This document shows positions 54,719-63,849 of a DNA stretch of 64,000 nucleotides, piece by piece; positions within the stretch are counted from its first letter, which is position 1; every line of letters starts with the position of its first letter. The stretch is taken from positions 38,275 to 102,274 of the forward strand of contig NZ_PXUP01000012.1 of the NCBI RefSeq assembly GCF_003324185.1, read 5' to 3'. The position numbers and the translations under genes were made by a program. This DNA is from Faecalibacterium prausnitzii (GTDB lineage Bacteria > Bacillota > Clostridia > Oscillospirales > Ruminococcaceae). The notes below the pieces were generated by a model. The model searched no databases, was not told the DNA's origin, and worked only from the letters and a program-made list of their open reading frames with translations.

Positions 54719-56244
54719 GAACACGTTATTCGATCATCAATATGCTGTTTAACATCGGCGGGCAGTTTTTGACGATGCTGCTGTCCTTCATCAACCGGAT
54801 GGTGTTCATCCGCCGCCTTTCAGCGGAATATCTGGGGGTCAACGGCCTGTTTACCGATGTGCTCAGCATCCTTAATTTTGCGGAGCTGGGCATCGGTACG
54901 GCTATGGTGTTCAGCATGTATGAACCGGCAGCCCGGGATGACGAGCAGAAACTGGCGCGGCTGATGAACCTGTACAAGTGGATGTACCGGGCGGTGGCAG
55001 TCTCGGTGTTGCTGTTCGGGTTGGTGCTGCTGCCGTTTCTGCCCTACCTCATCAAGGGCGGCGAGGGCATTGAACATATCACCCTGATCTATATGATATA
55101 TGTGCTCGGTTCAGCAAGTTCCTATCTGCTGAGTTATAAAAATTCCATCTATCAGGCCTACCAGAAAGGCTATATCTGCGCAGGATGGAGTATGGCGTGC
55201 GAGTGCATCAAGACTGTTTCGCAGATCACAGTGCTGCTGTTGACCCGGAACTTCATCTTGTATCTGGCGGTTCAGCAGGCGATACAGTTTTTACCCAACA
55301 TTATGGTTTCCCGCATGGTGGACAAGGAGTTTCCATACCTGAAGGAATGCCATGAGCTGCCAGAAAGGGAGGAACGGAACGGCATCCTGAAAAACATCGG
55401 CGCAATGAGTATGCACAAGCTGGCCACCGTCATCGTGCGTAACACGGACAGCCTGCTGATGTCCTCCTTCATCGGTCTGGCAACGGTGGGGCTTTACTCC
55501 AATTACCGGTTGGTACTCAACGCGCTGAACAACCTGCTGAACAAGTTTGCCACGGCTTTTTCCGGCAGCGTGGGCAATTTTGCGGCGCTGGAAAACTCTG
55601 ACCGGCTGTACCAAGTATATAAAGAGATGGACTTTCTCTTTTTTGTGCAGTCTGCCTATCTGACTAGCGGGCTGATGATGCTGTTCAACCCCTTGATCGA
55701 GCTGCTGTTTGGCAGGGAATACTGTTTCCCGATGACGACCGTGGCGATCATTGTGACAGAGTTCTATATCTCGCGGATGCGGCAGACGAACCTGTTGTTC
55801 CGGGAGGTCATGGGGCTGTTCTGGAACGACCGCTATAAGGCTGTGGCGGAGTCCATCATCAATCTGGTGGTCTCTCTGGCGCTGGTGCAGCGGTATGGCG
55901 TGGTCGGCATTATCGGGGGTACCATCATCAGCAGCCTGTGCACCTGTGTCTGGGTGGAGCCCTATATCTTTTTGAAGTATGGCGTTCAGGATGCATGGCA
56001 GAAGAAGCTCTGGGCTTATTTTGCAGAGTACCTGAAGCGTGCAATGATCGTGGCGGCGGTCTCGGCGGCAGCCATGCTCTGGGTAAAGCGCTTTCCGGTG
56101 GGCAATTTCGGCGTTTTTGTTTTGGACGGGCTGCTTTATACGGCGGTGTTTGCAGGAGTGATCGTATTGCTCTACCGGCGCAGCGTGGAGTACACGGAGC
56201 TGAAGCGGCGTGGGTTGGAAATTTTAAAAAGGAGAGCCGGATGA
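54715..56244 (+). CDS. Polysaccharide flippase-like multi-pass membrane protein
   Basis: 509 residues with about 12-14 hydrophobic helices. It starts MRTRYSIINMLFNIGGQFLT and matches the MOP (Wzx/MVF) superfamily that flips lipid-linked sugars across the membrane. Both neighbours are glycosyltransferases coupled by 4-bp overlaps on either side. Substrate unknown. The coding sequence is somewhat less GC-rich than its neighbours, as is common for surface-polysaccharide loci. Confidence 0.9.
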   Translation: MRTRYSIINMLFNIGGQFLTMLLSFINRMVFIRRLSAEYLGVNGLFTDVLSILNFAELGIGTAMVFSMYEPAARDDEQKLARLMNLYKWMYRAVAVSVLLFGLVLLPFLPYLIKGGEGIEHITLIYMIYVLGSASSYLLSYKNSIYQAYQKGYICAGWSMACECIKTVSQITVLLLTRNFILYLAVQQAIQFLPNIMVSRMVDKEFPYLKECHELPEREERNGILKNIGAMSMHKLATVIVRNTDSLLMSSFIGLATVGLYSNYRLVLNALNNLLNKFATAFSGSVGNFAALENSDRLYQVYKEMDFLFFVQSAYLTSGLMMLFNPLIELLFGREYCFPMTTVAIIVTEFYISRMRQTNLLFREVMGLFWNDRYKAVAESIINLVVSLALVQRYGVVGIIGGTIISSLCTCVWVEPYIFLKYGVQDAWQKKLWAYFAEYLKRAMIVAAVSAAAMLWVKRFPVGNFGVFVLDGLLYTAVFAGVIVLLYRRSVEYTELKRRGLEILKRRAG

Positions 56245-57227
56245 ATACAGAAAAAAGCCCCCTGATCTCGGTGATCGTGCCAGTTTATAAGGTGGAAAAG
56301 TATCTGCCTGCATGTCTGGACAGCTTGTTGGCGCAGACGTATCAGAATTTTGAACTGCTCCTTGTGGATGACGGTTCGCCGGATAAATGCTGGGAAATTT
56401 TGCAGCAGTATGCGGCACAGGATGCCCGGGTGTGTATTTTCCGCAAGGAAAACGGCGGGGTGTCCTCGGCACGCAATTTTGGGCTGGAGCAGGCAAGGGG
56501 CGAGTATATCTGCTTTGTGGATTCCGACGACCTTGTGCTGCCGCAGTATCTGGAATGGCTGTACGATGCTTTGTGCAGCTGCGGTACCCGCATTGCCATG
56601 TGCCGCTACCGCAGCATACGGGAAAACGAGACTCTGTGGATGGTGACGGAGTGCCCGGCACCGCAGAAAATCACGACGGAAAACTACTCGTGGATGCAGG
56701 AATGGAGCGGCGGGCACTGCTGGCGGATGCTGACCCACCGGGAGGTGCTGCAGGATGTTCGCTTTGACCCGGCGCTGTTCTACGGGGAGGATGCCCTGTT
56801 CTTTGTAACGGAATTCCTCAAGGCAGGCAGTCTGGCATTTTTGAACTGCCCGCTGTATGCTTACCTTGAACGTCCAAGCTCTGCCGTGCGGCAGGAGCCG
56901 AGCCTGCGCTTTTACACGGCGGCACTGGCGTGGGAACAGATCTGGCAGCTGGTAAAGGGGCAGCCGGACCCCTTCCGCAGCACTACGGAACAGCGCTGCG
57001 TCATGTCCTGCGCCGAGGTATATTTCCGGCTGGTCAACCAGCCGGAGCGGGATTCCGAGAAGGAAAAAACGCTGCTGAAAACAGCAAAGCTGCACCGTCA
57101 TGCTGCGTGGGAGATTCCGCCGGGAAATCAAAGCCAGAAGCTGCAGGCGCTGATGGTAAGCTACTGCCCGCATCTGGGCGCAAAGGCATGGAAGCTGGTG
57201 CGGTGGGTGAAAGGTTTGAAAAACTGA
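56241..57227 (+). CDS. Glycosyltransferase family 2
   Basis: 328 residues. Same length and layout as the enzyme at 53732: PLISVIVPVYKVEKYLPACL, LVDDGSPDKCWEI, and CFVDSDDLVLPQYLEWLYD. The two are paralogues that likely add successive sugars. GGAGAGCCGG precedes the ATG, which overlaps the flippase stop. The valS promoter begins directly at its stop codon, so the operon ends here although no separate terminator is seen. Confidence 0.92.
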   Translation: MNTEKSPLISVIVPVYKVEKYLPACLDSLLAQTYQNFELLLVDDGSPDKCWEILQQYAAQDARVCIFRKENGGVSSARNFGLEQARGEYICFVDSDDLVLPQYLEWLYDALCSCGTRIAMCRYRSIRENETLWMVTECPAPQKITTENYSWMQEWSGGHCWRMLTHREVLQDVRFDPALFYGEDALFFVTEFLKAGSLAFLNCPLYAYLERPSSAVRQEPSLRFYTAALAWEQIWQLVKGQPDPFRSTTEQRCVMSCAEVYFRLVNQPERDSEKEKTLLKTAKLHRHAAWEIPPGNQSQKLQALMVSYCPHLGAKAWKLVRWVKGLKN

Positions 57228-57256
57228 TTGACAAATCCCACAAAAAACGTTATATT
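57228..57256 (+). promoter_or_regulatory. Promoter of valS
   Basis: TTGACA (57228-57233), 17-bp spacer, TATATT (57251-57256), starting right at the stop codon of the glycosyltransferase gene. Confidence 0.8.
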
Positions 57257-57262
57257 CTTTTT

Positions 57263-57515
57263 ATAAATGCGTTGAAAAAGAGTGTGCATCGTCTGGGACC
57301 GCACAGAGAGCCGGGGGCAGCTGAAAACCCGGCGGGATACCGGCGGGGCACTGTCACTTTGGAGCAGGAGCGGTGAGCCTTGCCGGTAAGCCGCTTTCGG
57401 GTCTGCCCTACGTTACAGGGGCATCAAGGGGCGCGGAACCTTCCGCGCAATTTGGGTGGTACCGCGGTCATGTATTTACAGCCGTCCCATGGAACGCTCC
57501 GTGGGGCGGCTTTTT
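57263..57515 (+). promoter_or_regulatory. T-box riboswitch (tRNA-Val) controlling valS
   Basis: The leader has the Stem I AGAGAG motif (about 57305), a GCTGAAAACC-type apical element, a hairpin (57431-57448), and the T-box itself, AATTTGGGTGGTACCGCGG (57449-57467), whose TGGT can pair with tRNA ending ACCA. A terminator stem GCCGTCCCA / TGGGGCGGC (57481-57510) with TTTTT follows. A GTC (57353-57355) in the 3' side of Stem I is the likely specifier codon for valine; its exact loop position is tentative. Uncharged tRNA-Val should prevent termination. Confidence 0.9.
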
Positions 57516-57549
57516 GCGTCCCACTTCATCAAATTTTTGGGAGGACACT

Positions 57550-60255
57550 ATGAAAGAGCTTGCAAAGCAGTACGATCCCAGTCAGGTGGAAGATCGTATC
57601 TACCAGTTCTGGCTGGACGGCGGCTACTTCCACACGAAGGCCGATCCGGACAAGAAACCTTATACCATCGTGATGCCGCCACCGAACGTTACCGGTCAGC
57701 TGCACATGGGCCATGCGGTGGATAACACCATGCAGGATATCCTCATCCGCACCAAGCGGATGCAGGGCTATGCCGCCCTGTGGGTGCCCGGCACCGACCA
57801 CGCCTCCATTGCTACCGAAGCCAAGGTGGTGGAAGCTATGCGCGCCGAGGGCTTGACCAAGGAGATGGTCGGCCGCGATGGTTTTCTGGAGCGCGCCTGG
57901 GCATGGAAGACCAAGTACGGCAACCGCATCGTCAGCCAGCTGAAGAAGCTGGGCAGCAGCTGCGACTGGGAGCGCGAGCGCTTTACCATGGACGAAGGCT
58001 GCTCTGAGGCTGTCAAGGAAGTGTTCGTGCGCCTGTACGACAAGGGACTGATCTACCGCGGCAACCGCATGGTCAACTGGTGCCCCCACTGCAACACCTC
58101 CATTTCCGACGCCGAGGTGGAGTACGAGGAGAAGGACGGCAGCTTCTGGCATCTGCTGTACCCGGTCAAGGAGACCGGTGAGATGCTGGAACTGGCCACC
58201 ACCCGCCCCGAGACCATGCTGGGCGATACCGCCGTGGCCATCAACGGCGAGGATCCCCGCTACGCCCATCTGCACGGCTGCCATGTGGTGCTGCCCCTGC
58301 TGAACAAGGAAATCCCCATCGTCTGCGATGAGCACGCCGATATGACCAAGGGCACCGGTGTCGTGAAGATCACCCCCGCTCACGACCCCAACGACTTTGA
58401 AGTCGGTCTGCGCCACGACCTGCCCATCGTGCGCGTGTTCACTTACGACGGCCACATGACCGGCGCTGCCGACAAGGCTGCAGCCGATGCCCTGTTTGCC
58501 GCCGGTAAGAACACCGTCAACGAGCCCCATGTGCTGGACTGCGGCAAGTACGCCGGCATGACTACGCTGGAGGCACGCAAGGCCATTCTGGCCGACCTGA
58601 AGGAGGGCGGTTTCCTGAAGGAGATCGAGCCCCTGAAGCACGAGGTGGGCACCTGCTACCGCTGCCACTCCACCATCGAGCCCATGATCTCCAAGCAGTG
58701 GTTCGTCAAGATGGAGCCGCTGGCAAAGCCTGCCATCGAGAGCGTGGAGAAGGGCGAGATCAAGTTCGTGCCCGAGCGCTTTACCAAGAACTATATGAAC
58801 TGGATGAAGAACACCCGCGACTGGTGCATCAGCCGTCAGCTGTGGTGGGGTCACCAGATCCCGGCTTGGTACTGCGACGACTGCGGCGAGACCGTAGTGG
58901 CAAAGTCCGCTCCCTGCACCTGCCCCAAGTGCGGCAGCGCAAAGCTGACGCGGGACCCCGATACGCTGGATACCTGGTTCTCCTCTGCCCTGTGGCCCTT
59001 CAGCACGCTGGGCTGGCCCAACGAGGACAGCGCCGACCTCAAGTATTTCTACCCCACCAATACGCTGGTCACCGGCTACGACATCATCGGCTTCTGGGTC
59101 AGCCGTATGATCTTCTCCGGTCTGGCTTACACCGGCAAGGCTCCGTTTGACACCGTCTGCATCCACGGCATCGTCCGCGACAGTCAGGGCCGCAAGATGT
59201 CCAAGAGCCTTGGCAACGGCATCGATCCGCTGGAGGTCATTGCCCAGTACGGCGCGGATGCCCTGCGCTTTATGCTGGTGGACGGCTCTACTCCGGGCAA
59301 CGATATGCGCTATATCGAAAAGAAGGTGGAGGCTGCCCGCAACTTTGCCAATAAGCTGTGGAACGCCACCCGCTTTGTGCTGATGAACCTGCCCGAGGAC
59401 TTTGAACCGGGTCTGCCCTGTGAAGAGCTGCTGGACATGAGCGACAAGTGGGTGCTGACCAAGCTGAATCAGGTGGCCGGTGCCATGACCGACAATCTGG
59501 AGCACTATGAGATGGGTCTGGCTGCTGCCAAGATCAACAGCTTTATCTGGGATGTCTACTGCGACTGGTTCATCGAGATCGCAAAGCCCCGCCTGAACTC
59601 CGGCGACGCACAGCAGGCCGATACCGCCCGCCGCGTGCTGGTGTATGTGCTGGATAAGGCGCTCAAGCTGCTGCATCCCTTCATGCCCTTCATCACCGAG
59701 GAACTGTATCAGGCTCTGCCCGGCTCTGCCGAGACCATCATGACGCAGGCTTGGCCCACCTTTGACGCCGCTCACAACTGGGCCGCTGAAGAGGAAGCCT
59801 TTGAAAAGGTGATGGATTATATCAAGGCTGTGCGTACCATGCGCACCGAGATGAACGTGCACCCCGCTAAAAAGACCAGCATGATCATTGAAACTGCCGA
59901 TGCAGCCCCCTTCCAGAACGCACAGGTCTATCTGGCCAAGTTCGCCTTTGCCACCGATGTGACCTTTACCGAAAAGTACGAGGGCAGCACCGATGGCATG
60001 GTGCAGGTGTCCACCCACGCTGCCCGCGGCTTCATCCCCATGATGGAGCTCATCGACCGCGAGAAAGAATTGGCTCGCCTGAACAAGGAAAAGGCCAAGG
60101 CCGAAAAGGAAATGGCCATGTTCGGCAACCAGCTGAACAATCCCAAGTTCGTGGAACGTGCCCCGGCGGCTCTGGTGGAGGAGATCCGCGCAAAGTTCGC
60201 CAAGAGTCAGGACAAGCTGGCCAACATTGAGCAGAGCATCAAGGCTCTGGGTTGA
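57550..60255 (+). CDS. valS: Valyl-tRNA synthetase
   Basis: 901 residues. Class I signature PPNVTGQLHMGHA near residue 40-54, KMSKS near 549-553, CP1 editing domain, and a C-terminal tRNA-binding coiled coil (LINKEK-type, IDREKELARLNKEKAKAEK). CPKC cysteines near residue 455 may form the zinc site. The start follows GGGAGGACACT. It is preceded by a T-box leader, so expression rises when valine is short. Confidence 0.98.
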   Translation: MKELAKQYDPSQVEDRIYQFWLDGGYFHTKADPDKKPYTIVMPPPNVTGQLHMGHAVDNTMQDILIRTKRMQGYAALWVPGTDHASIATEAKVVEAMRAEGLTKEMVGRDGFLERAWAWKTKYGNRIVSQLKKLGSSCDWERERFTMDEGCSEAVKEVFVRLYDKGLIYRGNRMVNWCPHCNTSISDAEVEYEEKDGSFWHLLYPVKETGEMLELATTRPETMLGDTAVAINGEDPRYAHLHGCHVVLPLLNKEIPIVCDEHADMTKGTGVVKITPAHDPNDFEVGLRHDLPIVRVFTYDGHMTGAADKAAADALFAAGKNTVNEPHVLDCGKYAGMTTLEARKAILADLKEGGFLKEIEPLKHEVGTCYRCHSTIEPMISKQWFVKMEPLAKPAIESVEKGEIKFVPERFTKNYMNWMKNTRDWCISRQLWWGHQIPAWYCDDCGETVVAKSAPCTCPKCGSAKLTRDPDTLDTWFSSALWPFSTLGWPNEDSADLKYFYPTNTLVTGYDIIGFWVSRMIFSGLAYTGKAPFDTVCIHGIVRDSQGRKMSKSLGNGIDPLEVIAQYGADALRFMLVDGSTPGNDMRYIEKKVEAARNFANKLWNATRFVLMNLPEDFEPGLPCEELLDMSDKWVLTKLNQVAGAMTDNLEHYEMGLAAAKINSFIWDVYCDWFIEIAKPRLNSGDAQQADTARRVLVYVLDKALKLLHPFMPFITEELYQALPGSAETIMTQAWPTFDAAHNWAAEEEAFEKVMDYIKAVRTMRTEMNVHPAKKTSMIIETADAAPFQNAQVYLAKFAFATDVTFTEKYEGSTDGMVQVSTHAARGFIPMMELIDREKELARLNKEKAKAEKEMAMFGNQLNNPKFVERAPAALVEEIRAKFAKSQDKLANIEQSIKALG

Positions 60256-60259
60256 GACT

Positions 60260-60772
60260 GTGGAACGCTATAACGATACGGAACGCACCTCGCTGTGGGT
60301 CATTGCGGGACGTGTGGTCTTTACCGTTGCACTCATCGCCTGTATCTGGTTCATCTTTTCCAACTCCATGGCGGTGGCAACGGTCTCCACCGACTCCAGC
60401 GGCCGGGTGCTGGCGTGGATGCGCATCATCCTGCGCCGCTTGGGACAGCCGGGGCTGGCAGAGCATCTGACCATGCATATCGTGCGCAAGCTGGCACACT
60501 TTTGCGAGTATACGCTGGAGGGCTTTCTGCTCATGCTCTGTATGCGGGTGTACAGCCGTCACCCGCTGCGGCATATCACCGTGCCCATGCTGGGCGGTGT
60601 GCTGACGGCGCTGACCGATGAGACCATTCAGCTCTTCTCGGAGGGACGCAGCAGTCAGGTCACCGATGTGTGGCTGGACTCTGCCGGTGTTCTGGCCGGC
60701 ATCCTTGTTGCCATCGTACTGCTGTTGGCCTGCGAGGGACTGTATTATCACATAAAAAGGAGACACGAATGA
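60260..60772 (+). CDS. VanZ family membrane protein
   Basis: 170 residues with four hydrophobic helices. VanZ marks: FIFSNSM, RKLAHFCEYTLEGFLL, LTDETIQLF, RSSQVTDVWLDSAGV. VanZ-like proteins can raise teicoplanin tolerance in enterococci, but most chromosomal members are of unknown function. The GTG start (residue V in VERYND) was chosen since it falls 5 bp past the valS stop; the ribosome site is weak. Its stop overlaps the next start (ATGA). Confidence 0.85.
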   Translation: MERYNDTERTSLWVIAGRVVFTVALIACIWFIFSNSMAVATVSTDSSGRVLAWMRIILRRLGQPGLAEHLTMHIVRKLAHFCEYTLEGFLLMLCMRVYSRHPLRHITVPMLGGVLTALTDETIQLFSEGRSSQVTDVWLDSAGVLAGILVAIVLLLACEGLYYHIKRRHE

Positions 60773-62034
60773 CCATCCAACAGGCAAATCAGTATTTTGC
60801 AGCTCTGCCGGACGGCTTTGCCGACCCGGCGCAGCTGGGTGCGCTGTTGCCCGCCTCGGTGCAGCAGGTGCAGTTCGTGGGCGTAGCAGGCACTGCCGGT
60901 AAAACGGCGGTGGCGCGTCTGCTGACGGCCATCCTGCACGCGCAGGGGATCCGTGCCGGTGTCTACCATGCCGGGTGCGAGCCGCTTGCTGCCCGCATCC
61001 GTGTGGATGGCAAGCCGGTGGACGAAGCACTGCTGTGCCGCGCCGCCGATGCCCTTGCTGCCCATGAGGAGCTGCCTTTGCAGGCGGCAGAGCTTGTTGC
61101 CGCTGCGTACTGCTTTGGCGAAGCCGGCTGCACGCTGGCGGTAGTAGAGCTGCCGGACGCAGGCCTGGCTGCGGTGCTGCCCAAAATGCCGGTGTGCGCC
61201 GTCACAGCGGTGGGACCGGATGGCGTGAGCCGCTCGGTGGAGCGTCTGGCTGCGCTGGCGGGCGGCGTGATGCGCAAGGACAGCATCTGCGTCACCGCGC
61301 CGGAGCAGCCCAAGGCGGTGCTCAGTGAGCTGATCGTGGCTGCGGGCAAGTGCGGCTGTGAGCTGGTAGTGCCCGACCCGGAGGATATCACCTTTCTGGA
61401 AGCAGAACAGTTTGCCAGCCGGGTGGACTACGGCGGCTACACAGTGCCGCTGGCCTTTCTGGGGCGTCACGCTGCGGGCAACGCCGCCATGGCGGTGGAG
61501 TTGGCGCTGGCGCTCTGCCGCAAAGAGGTGGACATCTCCGATGAAGCCATTCTGGATGGCATTGCCGCCGTGGACAACCGTTGCAGCATCCGGGTGCTTT
61601 CCCAGCGCCCGCTGGTCATTCTGGATGCCTGCCGCACTCCGCAGCAGGCTGCCGCGCTGCTGCGCGTGTTGAACATGGCCAAGGTGCGCCATATGAGCGC
61701 TATCATCGGCCTGACCGAGGAGGAGGGCGCCGAAGCCTTCTTCTCCGCGCTGGAGACCGGCCTGAGCCCTGAGGAACAGAAAAAGGATAAATCCACCATG
61801 CCCGGCATGAGCGAGAGCCCCTTTGATAAGGTGTATCTCGTCACGCCCGCCGGTGTGGAGGAGCAGCTGACCCGGCGTCTGACCGAGAAGGCAAAGTATC
61901 ACTTTGACGCCCAGCTCTGCACCAGTCTGGACGAGGCGGTGCAGCTGGCGCACGCCAACACCCGCCGTGGGCTGCTGGTCTGCGGCAGCGAGGCGGCAGC
62001 GCTGGAAGCTGCCGAGCTGCTGGCAAAGGCGTAA
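60769..62034 (+). CDS. Mur ligase / FolC-like protein, divergent
   Basis: 421 residues. P-loop VGVAGTAGKTAVARLL near residue 40, mid-region AVTAVGPDGVSRSVERL, AAGNAAMAVELALAL, and a C-terminal VDNRCSIRV. Similar to folylpolyglutamate synthase, but the usual VGTNGKGS P-loop is altered and the glutamate-ligase C-terminal domain is degenerate. A substrate other than folate is possible. It is coupled to the VanZ-like gene. A ribosome site AAAAGGAGACACGA precedes the ATG. Confidence 0.7.
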   Translation: MTIQQANQYFAALPDGFADPAQLGALLPASVQQVQFVGVAGTAGKTAVARLLTAILHAQGIRAGVYHAGCEPLAARIRVDGKPVDEALLCRAADALAAHEELPLQAAELVAAAYCFGEAGCTLAVVELPDAGLAAVLPKMPVCAVTAVGPDGVSRSVERLAALAGGVMRKDSICVTAPEQPKAVLSELIVAAGKCGCELVVPDPEDITFLEAEQFASRVDYGGYTVPLAFLGRHAAGNAAMAVELALALCRKEVDISDEAILDGIAAVDNRCSIRVLSQRPLVILDACRTPQQAAALLRVLNMAKVRHMSAIIGLTEEEGAEAFFSALETGLSPEEQKKDKSTMPGMSESPFDKVYLVTPAGVEEQLTRRLTEKAKYHFDAQLCTSLDEAVQLAHANTRRGLLVCGSEAAALEAAELLAKA

Positions 62035-62066
62035 GCTGCCGACAGCTTTTTCTAAAAAATAACCCG

Positions 62067-62109
62067 AAGATCCCGTACACTGAAGTTATGTGTACGGGAT
62101 CTTTTATTT
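62067..62109 (+). terminator. Terminator of the FolC-like gene
   Basis: Perfect 14-bp stem AAGATCCCGTACAC / GTGTACGGGATCTT with a 9-nt loop, then TTATTTT. The spoIIA operon starts 25 bp further. Confidence 0.88.
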
Positions 62110-62133
62110 TGCAAAAAAGGAGATGGACAAGCA

Positions 62134-62457
62134 ATGGCAACGGTGACTTTCAGCGCGGCAGGGGAGACCCTGTACGCCTATCTGGCGGGCGAGATCGACC
62201 ACGATGCCGCCCAGAGCCTGCGGATGCAGCTGGACGATGCACTGGTCAGCCGCAGTCCCCGCACCCTAATTATCGACCTTGGCGGGGTAGGGTTCATGGA
62301 TTCCTCCGGGATCGGACTTATTCTGGGGCGGCAGCGCTGTGCCCGCGTTCTGGGCACGACCCTGCGGCTGCAACACGCCCCCGCACAGCTGCAAAAAGTC
62401 CTGCGGCTGGCGGGCATCCCCTGTACGGAGAACATAGAAAAGGAGAATGCGCAATGA
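62134..62457 (+). CDS. spoIIAA: Anti-sigma F factor antagonist SpoIIAA
   Basis: 107 residues, STAS domain. The phosphorylation loop is FMDSSGIGLI with Ser at about residue 57-58, the position phosphorylated by SpoIIAB in Bacillus. Unphosphorylated SpoIIAA frees sigma F. The ATG has AAAAAAGGAGATGGACAAGCA upstream. Its stop overlaps the SpoIIAB start. First gene of a three-gene operon. Confidence 0.95.
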   Translation: MATVTFSAAGETLYAYLAGEIDHDAAQSLRMQLDDALVSRSPRTLIIDLGGVGFMDSSGIGLILGRQRCARVLGTTLRLQHAPAQLQKVLRLAGIPCTENIEKENAQ

Positions 62458-62894
62458 AAGCAGAGAACAGTACCCGCATCCAGTTCGATTCCCTTAGCAG
62501 CAACGAGGCCTACGCCCGCGGCGTTACGGCAGCCTTTCTGGCGCGATACGATCCAACCGTGCCCCAACTGGCCGACCTGAAAACGGCAGTGTCCGAGGCG
62601 GTGACCAACTGCATCGTCCATGCTTACCCGGAGCATATCGGGCCGGTGTGCATGACCATAGCGGTCTACCCCGACCGGGAGGTGCACATCACCATTACAG
62701 ATAAGGGCATCGGCATCCCCAATGTGGAGCAGGCCATGCAGCCATTGTTCACCACCGGCAACCCGGAAGAACGCTCCGGTCTGGGCTTTGCGGTGATGCA
62801 AAGTTTTATGGACAGGGTAAAAGTTACCTCAAAGCCCGGCAAAGGCACAAGGGTGCTGCTGGTCAAGCGTCTGTCTCGACGGGAGCCTACATAA
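62454..62894 (+). CDS. spoIIAB: Anti-sigma F factor SpoIIAB
   Basis: 146 residues, GHKL ATPase kinase. N-box EAVTNCIVHAYP, G1 box DKGIGIP, and G2 box ERSGLGFAVM are present. It phosphorylates SpoIIAA and holds sigma F inactive. Coupled on both sides (ATGA with spoIIAA; 21 bp to sigF). Confidence 0.96.
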   Translation: MKAENSTRIQFDSLSSNEAYARGVTAAFLARYDPTVPQLADLKTAVSEAVTNCIVHAYPEHIGPVCMTIAVYPDREVHITITDKGIGIPNVEQAMQPLFTTGNPEERSGLGFAVMQSFMDRVKVTSKPGKGTRVLLVKRLSRREPT

Positions 62895-62915
62895 AAAGGA
62901 AAGGCGGTCCGGTAT

Positions 62916-63590
62916 ATGGTAACGGATAAGACCCGGCGGGAAGCATTCATCACGCAGAATCTGGGGCTGGTGCACGCCTGTGCGGGCAGATTCCGTGGGC
63001 GAGGCATGGAGTATGACGACCTGTACAGCGCGGGCTGCGTGGGGCTCATCAAAGCCTATGATAATTTTGACGAGAGCCGGGGCGTGTGTTTTTCCACCTA
63101 TGCCGTGCCGGTGATCCTTGGTGAAATCAAAAAGCTGTTCCGGGATGGGGGTACGGTCAAGGTGAGCCGCTCCCTGAAGGAACTGGGAATGCGGGTGCAA
63201 GCTGCACGGGAGCATACTATGAAGCTGTGCGGCGCAGAGCCTACCTTGCAGCAGCTGGCTGAGCAGCTGGACGAGCCGATAGAGAATGTAGCCCTTGCCA
63301 TACAGGCCGCGCAGCCCGCCATGAGCCTGACCCCGGAGGGCGGCGAGGATGGAGACCGGCAGCTGGATATCCCGGTGGAATCTCCGGAGGAGGAACTGGC
63401 AGACCGGATCAGTCTGGCGGAGGTGATCGAAGCGCTGCCAGAGCAGGACAAGCAGCTGATTCGTCTGCGCTTTTATGGCAACCGCACCCAGAGCGAGACT
63501 GCAAAAGCACTGAATACTACACAGGTACAGATCTCCCGGCGGGAACGCAAGATCCTGATCCGGCTGCGCGCCCGGCTTTTGGAGGAATAA
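62916..63590 (+). CDS. sigF: Sporulation sigma factor sigma F
   Basis: 224 residues. Region 2 has YDDLYSAGCVGLIKAYDNFDE and FSTYAVPVILGEI; region 3 has TVKVSRSLKELG; region 4 has LPEQDKQLIRLRFYGNRTQSE and TTQVQISRRERKIL. In spore formers it directs forespore genes. The operon is intact, although the supposed host group is mostly described as non-spore-forming. AAAAGGAAAGGCGG precedes the ATG. It is followed by an rRNA operon promoter region. Confidence 0.95.
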   Translation: MVTDKTRREAFITQNLGLVHACAGRFRGRGMEYDDLYSAGCVGLIKAYDNFDESRGVCFSTYAVPVILGEIKKLFRDGGTVKVSRSLKELGMRVQAAREHTMKLCGAEPTLQQLAEQLDEPIENVALAIQAAQPAMSLTPEGGEDGDRQLDIPVESPEEELADRISLAEVIEALPEQDKQLIRLRFYGNRTQSETAKALNTTQVQISRRERKILIRLRARLLEE

Positions 63591-63672
63591 GGGAGGAAGT
63601 GTCTATAAAAAATGTAAAAAACTGGGCAAAAAGTCAAAAGAATGATTTTGGCGTAAAATTTGTAAAAAACGC

Positions 63673-63701
63673 TTGCTTTTTGAAGGATGCTGTGCTAAAA
63701 T
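63673..63701 (+). promoter_or_regulatory. rRNA operon promoter P1
   Basis: TTGCTT (63673-63678), 17-bp spacer, TAAAAT (63696-63701). Confidence 0.7.
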
Positions 63702-63811
63702 ACATTACTGTCAGGCGGACGTCCGACAGAATGAAATACTTCAAAAACGACGTCAAACGGAGAGATTCGACAGAATCAAAAATGAATCTCAAAAATCTTT
63801 CAAAAAAGCGC

Positions 63812-63840
63812 TTGACAATTTATCACGAAAGTGATAAAAT
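63812..63840 (+). promoter_or_regulatory. rRNA operon promoter P2 with overlapping palindrome
   Basis: TTGACA (63812-63817), 17-bp spacer, TAAAAT (63835-63840). The palindrome TATCAC-GAAA-GTGATA (63821-63836) covers the spacer and -10 region and could be an operator. Confidence 0.75.
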
Positions 63841-63849
63841 AAGTAAGCT

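Noticed and set aside
57529..60018. An 829-codon open frame on the minus strand
   Set aside because: Antisense to valS; composition matches the shadow pattern.
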